The notes under the pieces are model-generated. The model saw only the letters and a program-made list of their open reading frames with translations, had not been told where the DNA came from and did no database searches. 64,000 nucleotides of DNA from Adiantum capillus-veneris (Eukaryota; Streptophyta; Polypodiopsida; Polypodiales; Pteridaceae), in the NCBI GenBank assembly GCA_014529385.2, contig CM043958.1, positions 149,488,793-149,552,792 on the forward strand, written 5' to 3'. This document shows, in pieces, positions 45,061-60,890 of this stretch. Position 1 is the stretch's first letter, and each line of letters starts with the position of its first letter. The translations under genes and the position numbers were made by a program.

Positions 45061-47229
45061 GTTCTCTTTACAAAATGACCTAGGTATCCTATATACTAAG
45101 GCTACCATAGGTTAAACAAAAAATAGAGCCCAATGGGTCAAATGGCTTTGTATTTACAACTTGGAAGTGCCATTGCACCTTGACTGTTGCAACTAGACTA
45201 GCTACTCATTACAAATGATGTTTTTAACCATAATCCACATCATTTCATAATTGTGAGGGCCATACCCAGACTCGACCCTACTCACATCCCTCAGTCCCCC
45301 AGACCATTCCAGGGAATGATGTAGATTTATCTGCAGGTATCGCTCCCACTTGGGACCGACACTCAGACAGGACTCCGGTCTATCTCAGATGCCAACCCAA
45401 GGGGGTACATCCCTTCATTCAACGATTCTATCCGCTTCTCATAATCAATCTGTCCTTGACACCTTTCCGCACCCAAAATCGTGGTCCTTAATCTGATTCT
45501 CTTGATCTTTAACTTGAGGATCTCCTCTTGCTTTCTTTTTCTCCCTTGGTTCATGGCGATAACCCCTTTTTCCTAACAAGCAGGCATGGCAGTTATCACT
45601 TTCCCCTAAGAAGAGGGATCTTGTAAGACTACCTGGTTTCACTCGTCCTCGATTACCCATTTTTATCCCACGTAGTCCTAGCGTTTAACATAAAAAAAAT
45701 TAAATCAACATCCGGCCATCTGACCCTCCAGATCTGCCCACCCACCGAACCATTTGATGAAAAATCTCTTCTTGAGGTAGTATTTAATTACTACAAAATC
45801 AGGGAAGACAGTCTATCAGACATCGTCAGACAACAAGCAGCATGCACTCTGTTGCATACCCTCGTTCAGGAAAATTCATCTGGTTGTCTCCACCAGATCT
45901 TTATTGAGAAACTTTTGATTCATTTCTTTTCCTTTATTTGCTATAATTAGCTTGTAACTAGTTCCCTAACTAATCATGCAGCACATGTAGTTTCAACCAA
46001 TTCATCTCGCCTTACTCAGGACCAAGATAATCGGTTACAGCCATCAGAATGGCAATATCTTCACAATATTTACCAGAATTAAGTGTTTGGGAAAGGCTCT
46101 TCTATTTCGATCATTCCTTCTTAACCATTTTATTTCGAGAGGTATAGCACCATCTGGTGACAGATGCATAGGATAGCCCCTATATTCCTAGCCTTTCCAG
46201 TTCCTTTTTACGCACCCAAATCGAACAAATTTCCTTAATTCAATTCACATCATCCTCCCTGAGAATGACCTTCTCCTCCAACTATTGGCATCAGGAAATA
46301 CTCGGATTATGGCCATTTTCCAATAAGAAACCGCGGGTACTTCACCCTGCCGGGCAAAAATAAAACAAACCCATTCATCCCTTATCCCTCGGGCATGAAT
46401 GACATAGGTATAACAAACTTACCGGTTACGTTGCCCTAGCCGAAAAGGACCAATCTCCATCAAGTTCCCCAAGAGAATCCTCTCACTGGGCCGGCCTTTC
46501 AATCAAATTGACCCCAAGAAGATCCATCTTGGTTTCCGGTCATTTCCAAACAATCTTCAAAACTCCTAGTTAAATCTATGTTTTGCAAGGGGATATCCCT
46601 ATCACCTCTCGAGATTCCTTTTCAACTCCTAGTTGGTAATTTCCAGGTTCATTCATTTATCAACCTTAATTCCTACTTTCATTAATTATCTACCAGTCAA
46701 GTTTATTTAGAAAATACAAGCAAGTTTTTGCCATAGGCATTTGATGGTTAATGTCTCTTTGGAAATGCCAACTTTTTAAGTTCAATCCCCGTTTTGTATG
46801 ATTCCCAGGTTTTGCAATCCTTTGCCATCCATGGGGCATCTCCATGGAAGCTTGTAGAGTTTTCGGTTCAAAACAACACAAAGATCAATTCCGCGAAGTT
46901 ATCCTCTATCTCCCCCATTCCGTATTTGCAAACAAACTTAAAATTGACAACTTTAGAAATACTCTTCAATACCAAAACTTATACTTCTATCGAGCTTAGA
47001 CAACTACTCTTTTCTTATGGTTCCTAGATTTCCATTAAGGAAGCTAGAAGGTTGTCCTATAATTTATAAGTCTTCAAGCTTTCCATGAAAGCTCGCTTTG
47101 GGGATAAAATGGGAATCTAGAGCTTTCCATTAAATCTTGGAAGAGAGGATTATAACCATACATTCTTCCTACTATAAAGAGGCATGCAAACCCTAAGCTT
47201 GATTACCATAATGAGACTAAACCTTTTCT

Positions 47230-48140
47230 CTTTAATGAGACAAGGTTTCCATGGAAGCTTAACCCTAATCACACAAGGTCACCATGGAAGCTTAACCCTA
47301 ATCACACAAGGTCACTATGGAAGCTAAACCCTAAATTGCAAGCTTGTCTTTCAAAGCTTTTTCTAAGTGAAAAGTTACCATCAAAGCTTAGCTTAAAGTG
47401 CAAATCTACTTTTGAAGCTTAACTTAATGATGCATAGATACTCTTAGCACTTAATCCTAATTGTGAGGTTACCATTAAATCTTAAACCTAAAATACAAGG
47501 TAGTCACTAAAGCTTACACCTAAGTGAAAAGTTACCATTAAAGATTAGCTTAAGAGTGCAAATCTACCTTTGAAAGCTTAACTTAATGATGCATAACTAC
47601 CATTAATACTTAACTCTAATTCCAAGGTTACCATTAAAGCTTAAACCTAAAATACAAGGTAGTCACTAAAGCTTACACTTAAGTGTAAAGTTACCAATAA
47701 ATCTTATCTTAAGAGTGCAAATATACATTTGAAAGCTTAACTTAATGATGCATAACTACCATTAATACTTAATCCTAATTTCAAGGTTACCATTAAAGCT
47801 TAAACCTAAAATACAAGGTAGTCACTAAAGCTTACACCTAAGTGCAAAGTTACCAATAAAGCTTAGCTTAAGAGTGAAAATCTACCTTTGAAAGCTTAAC
47901 TTAATGATGCATAACTATCATTAATACTTAACCCTAATTCCAAGGTTACCATTAAATCTTAAACCTAAAATACAAGGTAGTCACTAAAGCTTACATCTAA
48001 ATGCAAAGTTACCATTAAAGCTTAGCTTAAGAGTGCGAAAACTACCATTAAGCCTCAACTTAAGGAAGCAAGGATACCATTAGAGATTATCCCTAAAAGC
48101 AAGGTTGCCATTAAAGCTTAAACCTAATATGATGCACATA
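47230..48140. repeat. Tandem array, ~160-bp unit
   Basis: CTTAACTTAATGATGCATA recurs near 47417, 47578, 47737 and 47896 (spacing 159-161). TACAAGGTAGTCACTAAAGC and AAGCTTAAACCTAAAATACA recur between. About five units. Confidence 0.9.
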
Positions 48141-48599
48141 AACCTTCCTAGTATTAAAACACATGGTTTAGGTTAATTAATCTTTCTATAAGTGAATATT
48201 ACCTCCTCTAAACAAGAGGGAAGTGGGGTTGAAGTCCTTCTTGAAGAGATGTGAGGCTCAAGGAAGAAGGAAAGGGATTTAGGATGAAGAGGAAGTAGAC
48301 AGGAGCTTCTTCACAAAACCCTCAAGGGTTTGGCTTTCAAGAGAGTGAGAGAGCAAGAGCAAGGTTTAATGGAAACCTTGACTTACTTAAGCATAATCTT
48401 GAGCATGGCAAGTATACAAGTAGCTTAGCAATGTGTGTAAAATTACAAAGGAGAGGGAGTGCTTATATAGGAAATGCTGGGTAGAATACAATGTATATAC
48501 TGGGGGGGGGCTCACCTTCAATGCAAGTTAGAGAGAGAATGAGTGGAAAGTTACAAATTTTGACTCATTCAAGAATTTTACTCTAAATTGAATTCTTCA

Positions 48600-48810
48600 A
48601 AGAGTTTTATTTCAATTTGAATTCTTCTAAATTCCTATTGGATCCCAATTCTCTTCTCAATTCCTACTGGACCCCAATTCTCTTCTCAATTCCTACTGGA
48701 CCCGAATAGTTTTCTCAATTCCTATTGGACCCCAATTCTCTTTTCAATTCTTATTGGACCTCAATTTCTTCTCAATTCCTATTGGACCCCAATTCCCTTC
48801 TCAATTCTTA
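48600..48810. repeat. Short tandem repeat, ~31-bp unit
   Basis: Six or seven copies of ATTCCTATTGGACCCCAATT followed by CTCTTCTCA, with variations. Confidence 0.88.
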
Positions 48811-49239
48811 TCTCTTAACTTTATCTTCCAATCAAGTTAGTCCCTTTTTCTGTCAGTTCTTGATCTAGATCAGTTCCCACGCGGCTTTTGACAAAGAAGT
48901 ATAAAAATAATCTTAATCTTTTTAGAAAAATATAGGGACGACGTAATTTGTTATCTGGAATATCCTTGTCTTTCCATTCTGGAGTAAAGTCTCATTGTCC
49001 GCATGACTTCTTTGTCGGTCTTGCTTTGTCTAAATTATTTTCTAGGCTGAAAAAGTTCTAAATGGCTCTAGGGTTTAGGGAGGGACCTTACAATAACTCT
49101 CAAAAAATAAGATTTTGGTACGAAAATTGAGTTATGTCATATTGTTGACCCATGGGTCAACACTCCCCCCCTCCAAATTCATGTCATCCCTGACATGACT
49201 TGATTGACAATGTCAGTGCGGTCTTTGTTGTCGTTTTGC

Positions 49240-51530
<2,291 letters not shown>

Positions 51531-51539
51531 ACATTAGTT

Positions 51540-54530
51540 TTATTGGTTTCCTTTGAGACCCACTTCTTTGTGATTTCTGGCCATTTTGTTGATGATTATC
51601 GTTTGGGAACCCATAGTTGTCCCTGCTTTGTTTGTGTTTGAAGAGACTTCTTTGGGATCCACTTTGTCTTTGTGTGAGTCAGCAGCGGTGTTTGCTTCAA
51701 CCCTTGTCCACTTGGTTGGCGATGGGATCCAAACTTTGGGAGTTGATAATTTAACCAATCTGGAATCCAAATTAACTCCTGAGCTCTTTGTGCTTGAATT
51801 GACTTCTTTGGAACCAAATCTAAGTTACGACAACTTGCAACTTTGTGATTTTCTTAGCCATTCTTGCATACTTCCCAGAGTATTCCACATGCTTGGTCTT
51901 ATTCTGAGCAACTCGACTAACATTATCGTACAGGTTACTGATGCCGAAAAAATGTTTTTATCAGCCCTTTTGAATCAATGACCTTCGGTGCTAAGTTCCT
52001 ATGGGATGGCATGACCTTGATGTCGGGATTTGCTTCATACTCTCCCATGTAAGATGGTACAGTCCTTAGCAAATATTGTTGACTGTCCATAGACTGTACA
52101 GATCCTTTGTCTTCCCAATATGATTGCGCTTCAAGATTCATTTGAGATCCAGTCTCAATTTCCTCTGTTGATGGAAGAGACACTTCTCTCCAATCATTAG
52201 TCTGTTTTACTCGTCTGCTTAGTTCATTGGCTTCATTGGCCTCTCGGACTTGTTTCCACGATTCGTCAAGACCATCTATTTCTTTACAAGCCTCATGTAT
52301 AGCTAGGTTAAATCCCTTGGACAAGTTATTTGTGGTATTCAACACTATCCTTGGTTCTAATGCCAGCTGGGTCCTTCAGATTTGGTATGTTCTCTTGACT
52401 AAAATCTAGCTCTTTTTGTTCTTGGATTGGTGGGATTACTGGTGTAGGTGTGACAAGGATCACATCCTTAGGTTTTCCAATTGGTGATTCTAGTAAAGCT
52501 TGGGCTATTTGAATCATTTTCTCGCACATTTCAAGCCTTTGCTTTTCTAGTTCCTCATATGGATATGTCATCCACCTCTCTTCTTGGGTTTGGTTGTTTT
52601 TAATCCGTGTTTCATAGGCTTTTAGGAGGGCATCTAATGACTCATTAACCTTCTCGATCAGTACTGATCCTCCTGATAGCACCTCTTGGCTCACTTTCCG
52701 TTGATGGTTCTTATGGAGGTTGATATGTTGGCGTAAGAGAAGGTGCAACCCTTTCCTCATGTTGTCTTATCTTTTATTTATCTTGGGTAATCTCCTCAGC
52801 TAGGGATTTCTGCTCTCGTTCCCTACGTGCTTTTATCCTAGCCTTTCTAGCTTTCCAACTATTTCGTTCACTCTTGGTTTTTTGACTAGGTGGGTCAGTC
52901 TTTGGTTCACCCGTCTCTGGACTTGCACTAGTTCCCATTTTCTCTGTCTCTGGGCTCTCATTAGCTTCCTTTTGAGCTTGCCCTCATGTAACTACTTGAG
53001 CTAGTATGGCATTTTTGTTTTTCAAGCTATTGGGTAGATGAACGATCCTTGAGACATTCATTTGTGATCTTTATGACTCGGTTTGGGTTTTCTAGATATT
53101 CGAGGATCAAGTGAATGACGCCACACTCAAGACAATAGGAATTTACTTGAGTGATCTCCATCTGAGAGTTTGTTTGACCAAGTGGTTGTCACAGCTTTTG
53201 TGACAATCTGTCTCTGCTTGAGGGACTGCTTCTTGCATTTCCTCTTGGCTATAAGCACGCTCTTACCTAGCTAAGCCACTATTCACAATGAGCCGTAAGG
53301 TCCTATTGTCCATCTCATACCTTCTTTCTTGAGGTCTAAACATAAGAGGTGGAGGTTGTACCAGCCTCATCACTCCATGTGTTTCTCTCATCTTCTATCA
53401 CTTTGAAGGGCAGTACCCGCTTTGGTTGTTATAATACATTGTAGTTGGTAGTAGTGCTTGTTTATTAGATTCTTCCATCATCGGTGTGTATCTCATGTCT
53501 ACATGCATCCTAGCACCTGGCAGTGGGGTTGTTGTCGTAAGATAGGTTGTGGCCTTGAAACTCCTACTTGACCTCGTGCATTCCCCTTAATGTATCTAGA
53601 TGGAGTAGGTGCTATTGGAACAGGTTGTACATACCTCTCCCTAGCATATTCCATGCTATAGTAACACTCTTTCCTCGTATGGTTTGTCCATTTTCTCTCA
53701 ATTTTGCACCACTTAAGCTCCCTTGGATCAAACTTTACAGTTAATCTCTTGACCATTTCTCAATAAAATTTTCTTGATCGATGGGTGTCGTTGGATTCGC
53801 AATGGACTCAGTCATCTATGAATCACTATGTTGAGAGGATGTGTCGTCCTCTTGACCCTTACAATCCTTTTCTTTATATTCCTCAAAGTTATCCACTAGA
53901 TAAAGAGCTTCTTTGATAAATTCATTTAGCGTTGGGCTCCTTATCATATGCAGATCCTTCTAAAGACTTGCATGTCTCATTCACTAGATAAAGATCAGCA
54001 TCAATTGTGTCTACGTAGGTAGTTCCACTCTTGGACAGAACTTGACATATCTCTTGAGCCATAATGCTACCTTGTGTACTGATTCACCCTCTTTCTTCTT
54101 GAATCTATGGATTTGTGAGACCGTATTGTGTGATATGCCTATCTGCAAGAATTTTTCGATGAATTCTTCCACCAGCTCATTTAGAGTCTCAAAATTCCGT
54201 CTTTCCCTTGAGTCAAACCATGTAGCCGTGTCATCTTCCAGAGTCAGTCTAAATCCCAAAAATTGTATCGCAAAATCCAAAACTTCCTTTGCTCTTATTA
54301 CTCTTCTGGCAGCCTCTACGTGATCTCTTGGATCTTTATCTCCATAGTATTTCCTATTCACCCATTTCTAGACTTGGGATGGTCTAACGTGGCGATTGTC
54401 TACAAGTCTAGCCATAAACCTCCCAATTCTTCTTCAAAGGGATTGGTTGTTCTATTAGAGATTGGTCCATTAGTGAGATTCACTTGAGCAGGCATGTACG
54501 CCATCTCTATGATCGTTTCATCTCTTGTTA
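51540..54530 (-). pseudogene. Gypsy gag remnant with WVPK linkers (minus)
   Basis: 54361-54011 is a capsid core: KYYGDKDPRDHVEAARRV, then FLGFRLTLEDDTATWFDSRE, ETLNELVEEFIEKFLQIGIS and HRFKKKEGESVHKVALWLKR. 53756-53499 holds KWTNHTRKECYYSMEYARER, related to the remnant at 27.1 kb. A long Lys/Glu-rich region (52760-51935) follows. Then come repeated linkers: VPKKSIQAQRAQELIWIPD and WIPKKSLQTQTKQGQLWVPK, about 45 residues apart. Many stops and frameshifts. No protease, RT or integrase on this side. Confidence 0.75.
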
Positions 54531-54869
54531 TCGCTCTACGATGGAATCCAAGTGGCTCATTTTTGGAAATTCTTGTAGGAATTGTCGTGGTTGGTGGAGG
54601 TTTTTATGGTCCTTCACTGTCCAAATATCCACCTATTTCTAATGCAGTCACGATATCGGGAGCTCAAGTTATGGCCAAAACATTTTTCTCTTGCATTCAA
54701 TCTTCCTGTATGTCAATTTTGGCAATTTCAGAGTGTCAACACTAGATACATGCTTTGGTCTACTTACAAGTGTCCAAACTTGGTTTTGGAATGATATTTG
54801 GGGTTCTAGGGTCAAAAGAAAGTCCTTTGACTAGTCAAAGTTACTGTCTAGCCTCAACCTATGCCTGGA

Positions 54870-55721
54870 GACTTCATACGTGTATGACGTCTCCTGAATT
54901 ACCTTGATGTACTCTAACCACTCCAAGTCTCAGTTTGTGATTTTGACACTTTTAGACAATTCTATCACTCCTTTTTCTCTTTGGTGGTTAGCTAAGCCAA
55001 AATTGATCCGAATTGAATGAAATTTGGTCTATAGGCCTATTTTGTGATGGCGAACACTTCTGTAAGCTTAGATGTAAGTTTTGGCTTCTAATTTGGCACT
55101 TGAGACATCATAAGTGTATGATGTCTTTTGTGGAAAAATGAAGTGACTTTTATCCCAAAGACTCTTGATCACTCAAGCAACTCTTAGCAACTTCCAGAAT
55201 TCAATTTCAACACTTTTTGTGCAAGTTATGGTCATTACAAGCATGAATCTTGCCCAATTTCCATCTTTTTGCAGTTTTTAGCCCAAATATGCTCCAAATG
55301 CAATGAAATTTTGGCTAAAGACTTCTTTTATGCTCTAGGACACTAGGGTATACTCAGATGTCTTATTTGACCCAAATCTTGCCTCTAATACATCATACAC
55401 GTATGATGTCTTTAGGCTCAGAAGTCACTTCTGCTTCTATCCAAGGTTCTCCTTGAGTGTACATCAAGAATATATGCTTTTAAAAAAAAGTCAAATTGCT
55501 CAAAATCACTATTTTTTTCAGTTTACCTTCTTGGATCTGCAAAAATTTCCTTAGATTCATTGTCATGTATCCAAATGAGATGAAATTTTGCAAACAAACT
55601 TAACACATTATTTACAAACCTCCTATGTGGTCAAAAGTGCAATTGGACTTTCAGATATTGACTTGAGACATCATACGCGTATGATGTATATGTGCTTAGA
55701 ATTAGCCCAAACTTGGTCTCT
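54870..55721. repeat. Palindrome-bearing tandem repeat, left block
   Basis: The palindrome GACATCATACACGTATGATGTC, in variant form, occurs near 54876, 55105, 55390 and 55669, about 230-285 bp apart. The sequence between also repeats (ATTCAAATTTCAACACTTTT-like and CCAAATGCAATGAAATTTTG-like blocks). The block is cut by the giant element at 55727 and continues at 60249. Confidence 0.85.
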
Positions 55722-55726
55722 AAGCT
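55722..55726. repeat. Left target-site duplication of giant element 2 (AAGCT)
   Basis: AAGCT here and at 60244-60248. Confidence 0.88.
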
Positions 55727-58700
55727 TGTAAGGTCCCCAACCCGCCAACACCAAGATTGGGATGGGATCCTTGACAGGTCTCTAGGTCTAATAAAAATCA
55801 GAGTCTCTAAACAAGAAAAATCCAAGGAATAGACCTTTACCATTGACAATGGCTTGGGTCTATAGCCTTAGAAGCAGACCTAGTCATGTCTCGCAGTGGA
55901 AACGAGACAACGTATTAAAAGTCCAAAAAACTATTTCAGCCCTATAACTGCCATAATTGGGCTAAGGTATCCTCAACCAATGCTTTTTTCCCCCTAACAG
56001 ATGTGAGGGCACATCCGCTGGTGGACTCCTCTTCCAACTGAAGAAGTTTTCTAAACGTTTTAGTGCGCAGGGATGGATAGTTACCTGACTAATCAGGTCC
56101 ACCCGTCCATGATTGACAACCTTAGTCAATCCCCACTTACCACCCCGCACTCACACATGATTATTTTGTTATTTAATTACTACCACGTTCTTATTACAAT
56201 TAAAATAATGATTCCTTTTATCCTTCATAGCAGGATTTTATTAAAACAGCCCTTGAAAACAATACTGAAAACAATCTTTTTGCAAACAGACATCTTTAAA
56301 CTTAAGACAGGGTATTGTCAATCAAAACATTGTCCATAATAACCATGACCAATACTCATCTTGTTTCAAGACCACCTAAGGGTGAAAAAAAACAGCACCC
56401 ATTCCTTATTCATAATCCGAAGTGGATAAACCCCCACCCAAGGTTCCGGGTGCCCACAGACCAAACCAGTTGCCCATACAACCGGGCGGCTCCCCTAGGA
56501 TAAAAAAACGATATCCTAACTTATGTAGAAACATCAAGACATGACACGGAGTAGAAACTCATCGTTCATGGGGGTAACCGACTTATCCGTGGCTAGAAAG
56601 CCATCATTATCATCAATTTATACCAAGGAGTAGGAGGTGTCTTGAGACAAGCGGTCTTAAGGATGATCAATCATATCTTTCCTAATTCAACCAATTTTAA
56701 CCCAAACAGTTCTTTCCTATATTATAAACAAGTGCACGTTGGAATTTACCTTCCGTTTTTTGTCAATTATTCCTTTCTTGATTCTTTCTCACTCCTTACG
56801 TATGCAATGCTAACTTATAAAAGAACTTAAACTATTAAAAACTTAATTGAATAATGCGAAACCCACCTGGGATTGATCAGCCATCTGCTGCTACGCTGGT
56901 GCCTGAAGACTCTCCTTCGTAGGCCTACTACTAGGCCCGGCTTGGTCGTCGTGCGACGCTCTAGTTCTTTTTAGAGCTACGTCCTCATCCATCAGATGTA
57001 GGATTTGCTCGGGTCCTTTTAGGTGCCATAACTTCTTATCCTTATAAAAAGACTTAATTGATTAAAGGTTTAATTGAATAATCTCTTTTCTTCTTTTTTA
57101 CCCACATATAAGGATTTTTGGAGTAAGTAGGTATCCTTGATAGTTAATTAGATGAGATATTTCTCCTGTAACTTCTTTATACTATAAGTAATTTCCCATA
57201 ATTACCATTTTATTAGGGAAGCCATTTACTAGGTCTACCCTTGATCTATATTCCATGAATAGTTTACACTTAACCTTAGTAAATTATAAATTCCTATCGG
57301 CTAATGGATTACTCACCCTAAATTGTAATTTGATACGTTCTACCTTTAGGAATTTTTATAAATTAGGCAAAATTTTGCTGATAGTAATTTGTTATACCAA
57401 CCATTTATGCTGAGGTAATTTTCCCACCCTTCAATAGTGATTTTGGACCTCAGGTATTTACTTGGTAATTAGATAAATTCATTTACTAATTTTCTTTCTC
57501 TATTTTATATGCAAAATCGATTACTTTTAATGAAGATAAGTATTTAAACTATTTATCTGAGGTTGGGGTATTTATCACGGATTCCTCAAGGTGTGTTCTA
57601 CCTCTAATATTGATATCAAAGGTCTTTGGATGAATTTACTATTTTTCTCCTTTCATTTTTTCCAAAAAATAATGTGATTTTACTGAGATAATTAGGTAAA
57701 CTAATTATCTAAGGTTAACATAATTATCACGGGTTCCCTAGCATGTGATTAACCTCTAACTCAAAGTATTTTGAATCAATTTACTAATTTCCTCCTTTTT
57801 ATTTGTCCTAAAAATAGTGTAATTATACTAAAATAATTAGGTTAACTAATTATCTGAGAATTAAATAATTATCACACATACCCTAATATTTAATTAACCT
57901 CTGATAAATAACTCAAAGCATTTTGAATCAATTTGCTAATTTCTCCCTTTTAATTTGTCCTAAAAACAGAGTAATTCTGTTAAAGTAATTACGTAAATTA
58001 ATTATCTGAGGTTAACATAATTATCACAGGTTTTCTAATATGTAATTAACCTCTGATAAATAACTCAAAGCATTTTGAATCAACTTGCTAATTTTTCCAT
58101 TTTAATTTGTCCTAAAAACAAAGTAATTCTGCTAAAGTAACTAGGTAAATTAGTTATCTGAGCTTAATATAATTATGATGGGTTCCCTAGCATATAATTA
58201 ACCTTTTATAAATAACTCAAAGCATTTTTAATTAATTTGATAATTTTTCCCTTTTAATTTGTCCTAAAAACAGAGTAATTCTGATAAATTAATTAGGTAA
58301 ATTAATTATCTGAGCTTGACATAATTATCCTAACATCTAAATAATCTCTGATAAATAACTCAAAGCATTTTGAATCAATTTGATAATTTTCCCATTTTAA
58401 TTTGTCCTAAAAACAGAGTAATTCTTCTAAAGTAATTAGGTGAATTAATTATCTGAGCTTTAAATAATTATCATGGGTTTCCTAACATCTAGTTAACCTC
58501 TGATAAATAACTCAAAGCATTTTGAATCAATTTGCTAATTTCCTCATTTTAATTTTTCCGAAAAACAGAGTAATTCTGTAAATTAATTATCTGAGCTTGA
58601 TATAATTATCATGGGTTTTCTAACATCTAATTAACCTTTGATAAATAACTCAAAGCATTTTGAATCAATTTCCTATTTTCCCCCTTTTAATTTGTCCTAA

Positions 58701-60243
58701 AAACAGAGTAATTCTGCTAAAGTAATAAGGTAAATTAATTATTTGAGCTTGAAATAATTATCAAAAGTTTCCGAACATATATTTAACTTGTGATAAATAA
58801 CTCAAAGCATTTTGAATCAATTTGCTAATTTTTTTCTTTTAAATTGTCCTAAAAAAAGAGTAATTTTGCTAAAGTAATTAGGTAAATAAATTATCTGAGC
58901 TTGACATAATTATCATAGGTTTGCTAACATCTAATTAACCTTTGATAAATAACTCAAAGCATTTTTAATCAATTTGCTAATTTCCCCCTTTTAATTTGTC
59001 CTAAAAACAGACTAATTCTACTAAAGTAATTAGGTAAATTAATTATCTGAGCTTGACATAATTATCAAGGGTTCTCTAACATTTAATTAACCTTTGATAA
59101 ATAATTGAAAGCATTTTGAATCAATTTGCTAATTTTCCCCTTTTAATTTGCCCGAAAATCAGGGTAATTATGCTAAAGTAATTAGGTAAAATCATTATCT
59201 GAGCTTAACATAATCATCACAGGTTCCCTAACATATAATTAACCTTTGATAAATAACTCAAAGCATTTTGAATCAATTTGATTATTTTTCCCTTTAAGTT
59301 TCTCTAAAAAATAGTGTAATTTTGCCTAATTAATTATGAAAATTACTCAAAAACTATAAGCTTAATGACTGTCTAATGCAGCTTTGATAATTATCTTAGC
59401 TTAGTCTAAACTTAATTAATATATTTCCCATTAATTTATGGTTAATTTGGATAATTTCAGCCCTAATATGATGTAATCATTAATTAGCTTAATAACCCTA
59501 AAGTTAATTACAACATTCAACAGAGAATTTTTAATTAAGAGAGGATTTTTGAGTATACATAGACCTAATCTTTAATTTATTAACAAAATAGATTAATCTA
59601 ACCTTGCTAATTAAGAAGGATTAGGCTAATTACCATTTAATTTAATCAACTAGAGCTTAATCTCTAGTGATTTCTGCGTAGCGGTCTCTCTAGATGAGAG
59701 AGAGTGTCAAGGCTCCGAGTCTCTCAAATTGTGAAGCAAGGGGTCCTATTTATAGTTTTCTGGCACTCACAATCTCTTCACAGGCTGGAAAAAGCAATTG
59801 CTTGTAGCTCAAGCAGCCTACAGCTCCAGATGACGCCCCTTGCTGCTAAATGAGTCCCTAGCAGGACAGTGATGACCCTTCCATTACCTGCCAACTTTTA
59901 AAATATCAATTCTGCTATATTTTGACCTATTTTTGCTTAATTGCTAAATATCTTGTAAATATCTGGGAGGCCTTTAATAAAGTCTATGCTTAAATGATTA
60001 CTGCAACCCTTCAATTTTTCTTAATAATTTAATTTACATTAAATCTTTCGGAAGGACTAGCGGGGTCAGTTTTTGTCCGAATTTAAATCTGAAAATTTCT
60101 AGCCCGGGATTTGTTGTGCTTAAGATTCTGAAAATACCAATATTTGCCACGGTCAGACAATTCTACATTGCTTTTTCAATAATCATATGAGTTTGATTAA
60201 GCTTTATACAATCTTTAAGGTTTCAGAAACTGGAAACCTTACA
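55727..60243 (-). mobile_element. Giant LTR-like element 2 (4.5 kb)
   Basis: The termini are TGTAAGGTCC and GGAAACCTTACA, giving an 8-base inverted repeat TGTAAGGT/ACCTTACA, with a perfect AAGCT duplication. It interrupts the palindrome repeat array. A minus-strand TATA box (CTATAAATAGG near 59745) lies about 490 bases from the right end. It holds a ~150-bp tandem array of ten or more units and no coding frame. Termini, minus-strand TATA and array resemble giant element 1, so both probably belong to one group of very long LTRs. Confidence 0.7.
57480..59335. repeat. Tandem array, ~150-bp unit
   Basis: AATAACTCAAAGCATTTTGA recurs near 57907, 58060, 58213, 58357, 58509, 58646, 58799, 58950 and 59255 with close variants between. 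AATTAATTATCTGAGCTTGA and TTTTAATTTGTCCTAAAAAC mark the rest of each unit. Units are more diverged at the left edge. Confidence 0.93.
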
Positions 60244-60248
60244 AAGCT

Positions 60249-60890
60249 TGTTTTGTGGTGCTAAACACCCTGTATGCTCTAATGTCAACATTGGTCTCTA
60301 AAATTTCCCCTTAGACATCATACACGTGTGATGTCTAGTTGGTTAAATTGAAGTGAAACTCGCTCCAGAAGTCCCTCACTATATGGGTAACCCAAAATAA
60401 CTTTTAGAATTCAAATCCAACACTTTTTGTGCTAGATATGATCAATTCAAGCATTCACTTTGCCTAGATCAGTGTCTTGTGGCCTTTACAAGCCCAAAAA
60501 TGCTTCAAATTCAATAAATGCTCTAGATCACAAGGGTGCACTCAGATGTATCTTTTGACCTCAAATCTGGCCTCTAGGACATCATACGTGTATGATGTCT
60601 AGGTGGTTAGAATAGAATTATGTTTCTACCCCAGGTGCTCCTTGGTATGTATGACATGCACATGTGCTCACATCAAATTTGGAAATTGAAATTGCACAAA
60701 ATCACTACTTTTGGACAAGGGAATTCTCGAAAAGAGTAAACTCCCCTCAATACTCAATCTAAATTTCCAAATGAAATGAAATTTGGTGTATGTGCTCCAC
60801 ACAACATGAAAAATAGAAGTGTAATTTCAAAAGTTCAATTTTGATGCCAGAATTACCCTTCAGACATCATACACGTATGATGTATGCTCA
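60249..60890. repeat. Palindrome-bearing tandem repeat, right block
   Basis: Continuation of the 54.87-kb block in the same orientation. The palindrome occurs near 60311, 60581 and 60861, spaced 270-280 bp. The unit near 60581 shares GGCCTCTA-x-x-ACATCATAC and CTACCC-x-AGG flanks with the unit near 55390. Confidence 0.85.

Larger units (their letters stand above)
45252..49092 (-). mobile_element. Giant LTR-like element 1 (3.8 kb)
   Basis: The + strand termini are TGTGAGGGCC and GGGACCTTACA, a TG...CA element with flanks ATAAT (45247) and ATAAC (49093), a duplication with one mismatch. On the minus strand a TATA box (CCTATATAAGC near 48463) lies about 620 bases from the right end, as in the U3 of an LTR. 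It contains a ~160-bp tandem array and a 31-bp repeat but no protein-coding frame. Best read as a solo LTR or a very long LTR without internal region. 45061-45251 is plain spacer. Confidence 0.55.

Noticed and set aside
47230-48140. CRISPR-like array
   Set aside because: Units are continuous ~160-bp tandem copies without unique spacers, in plant DNA.
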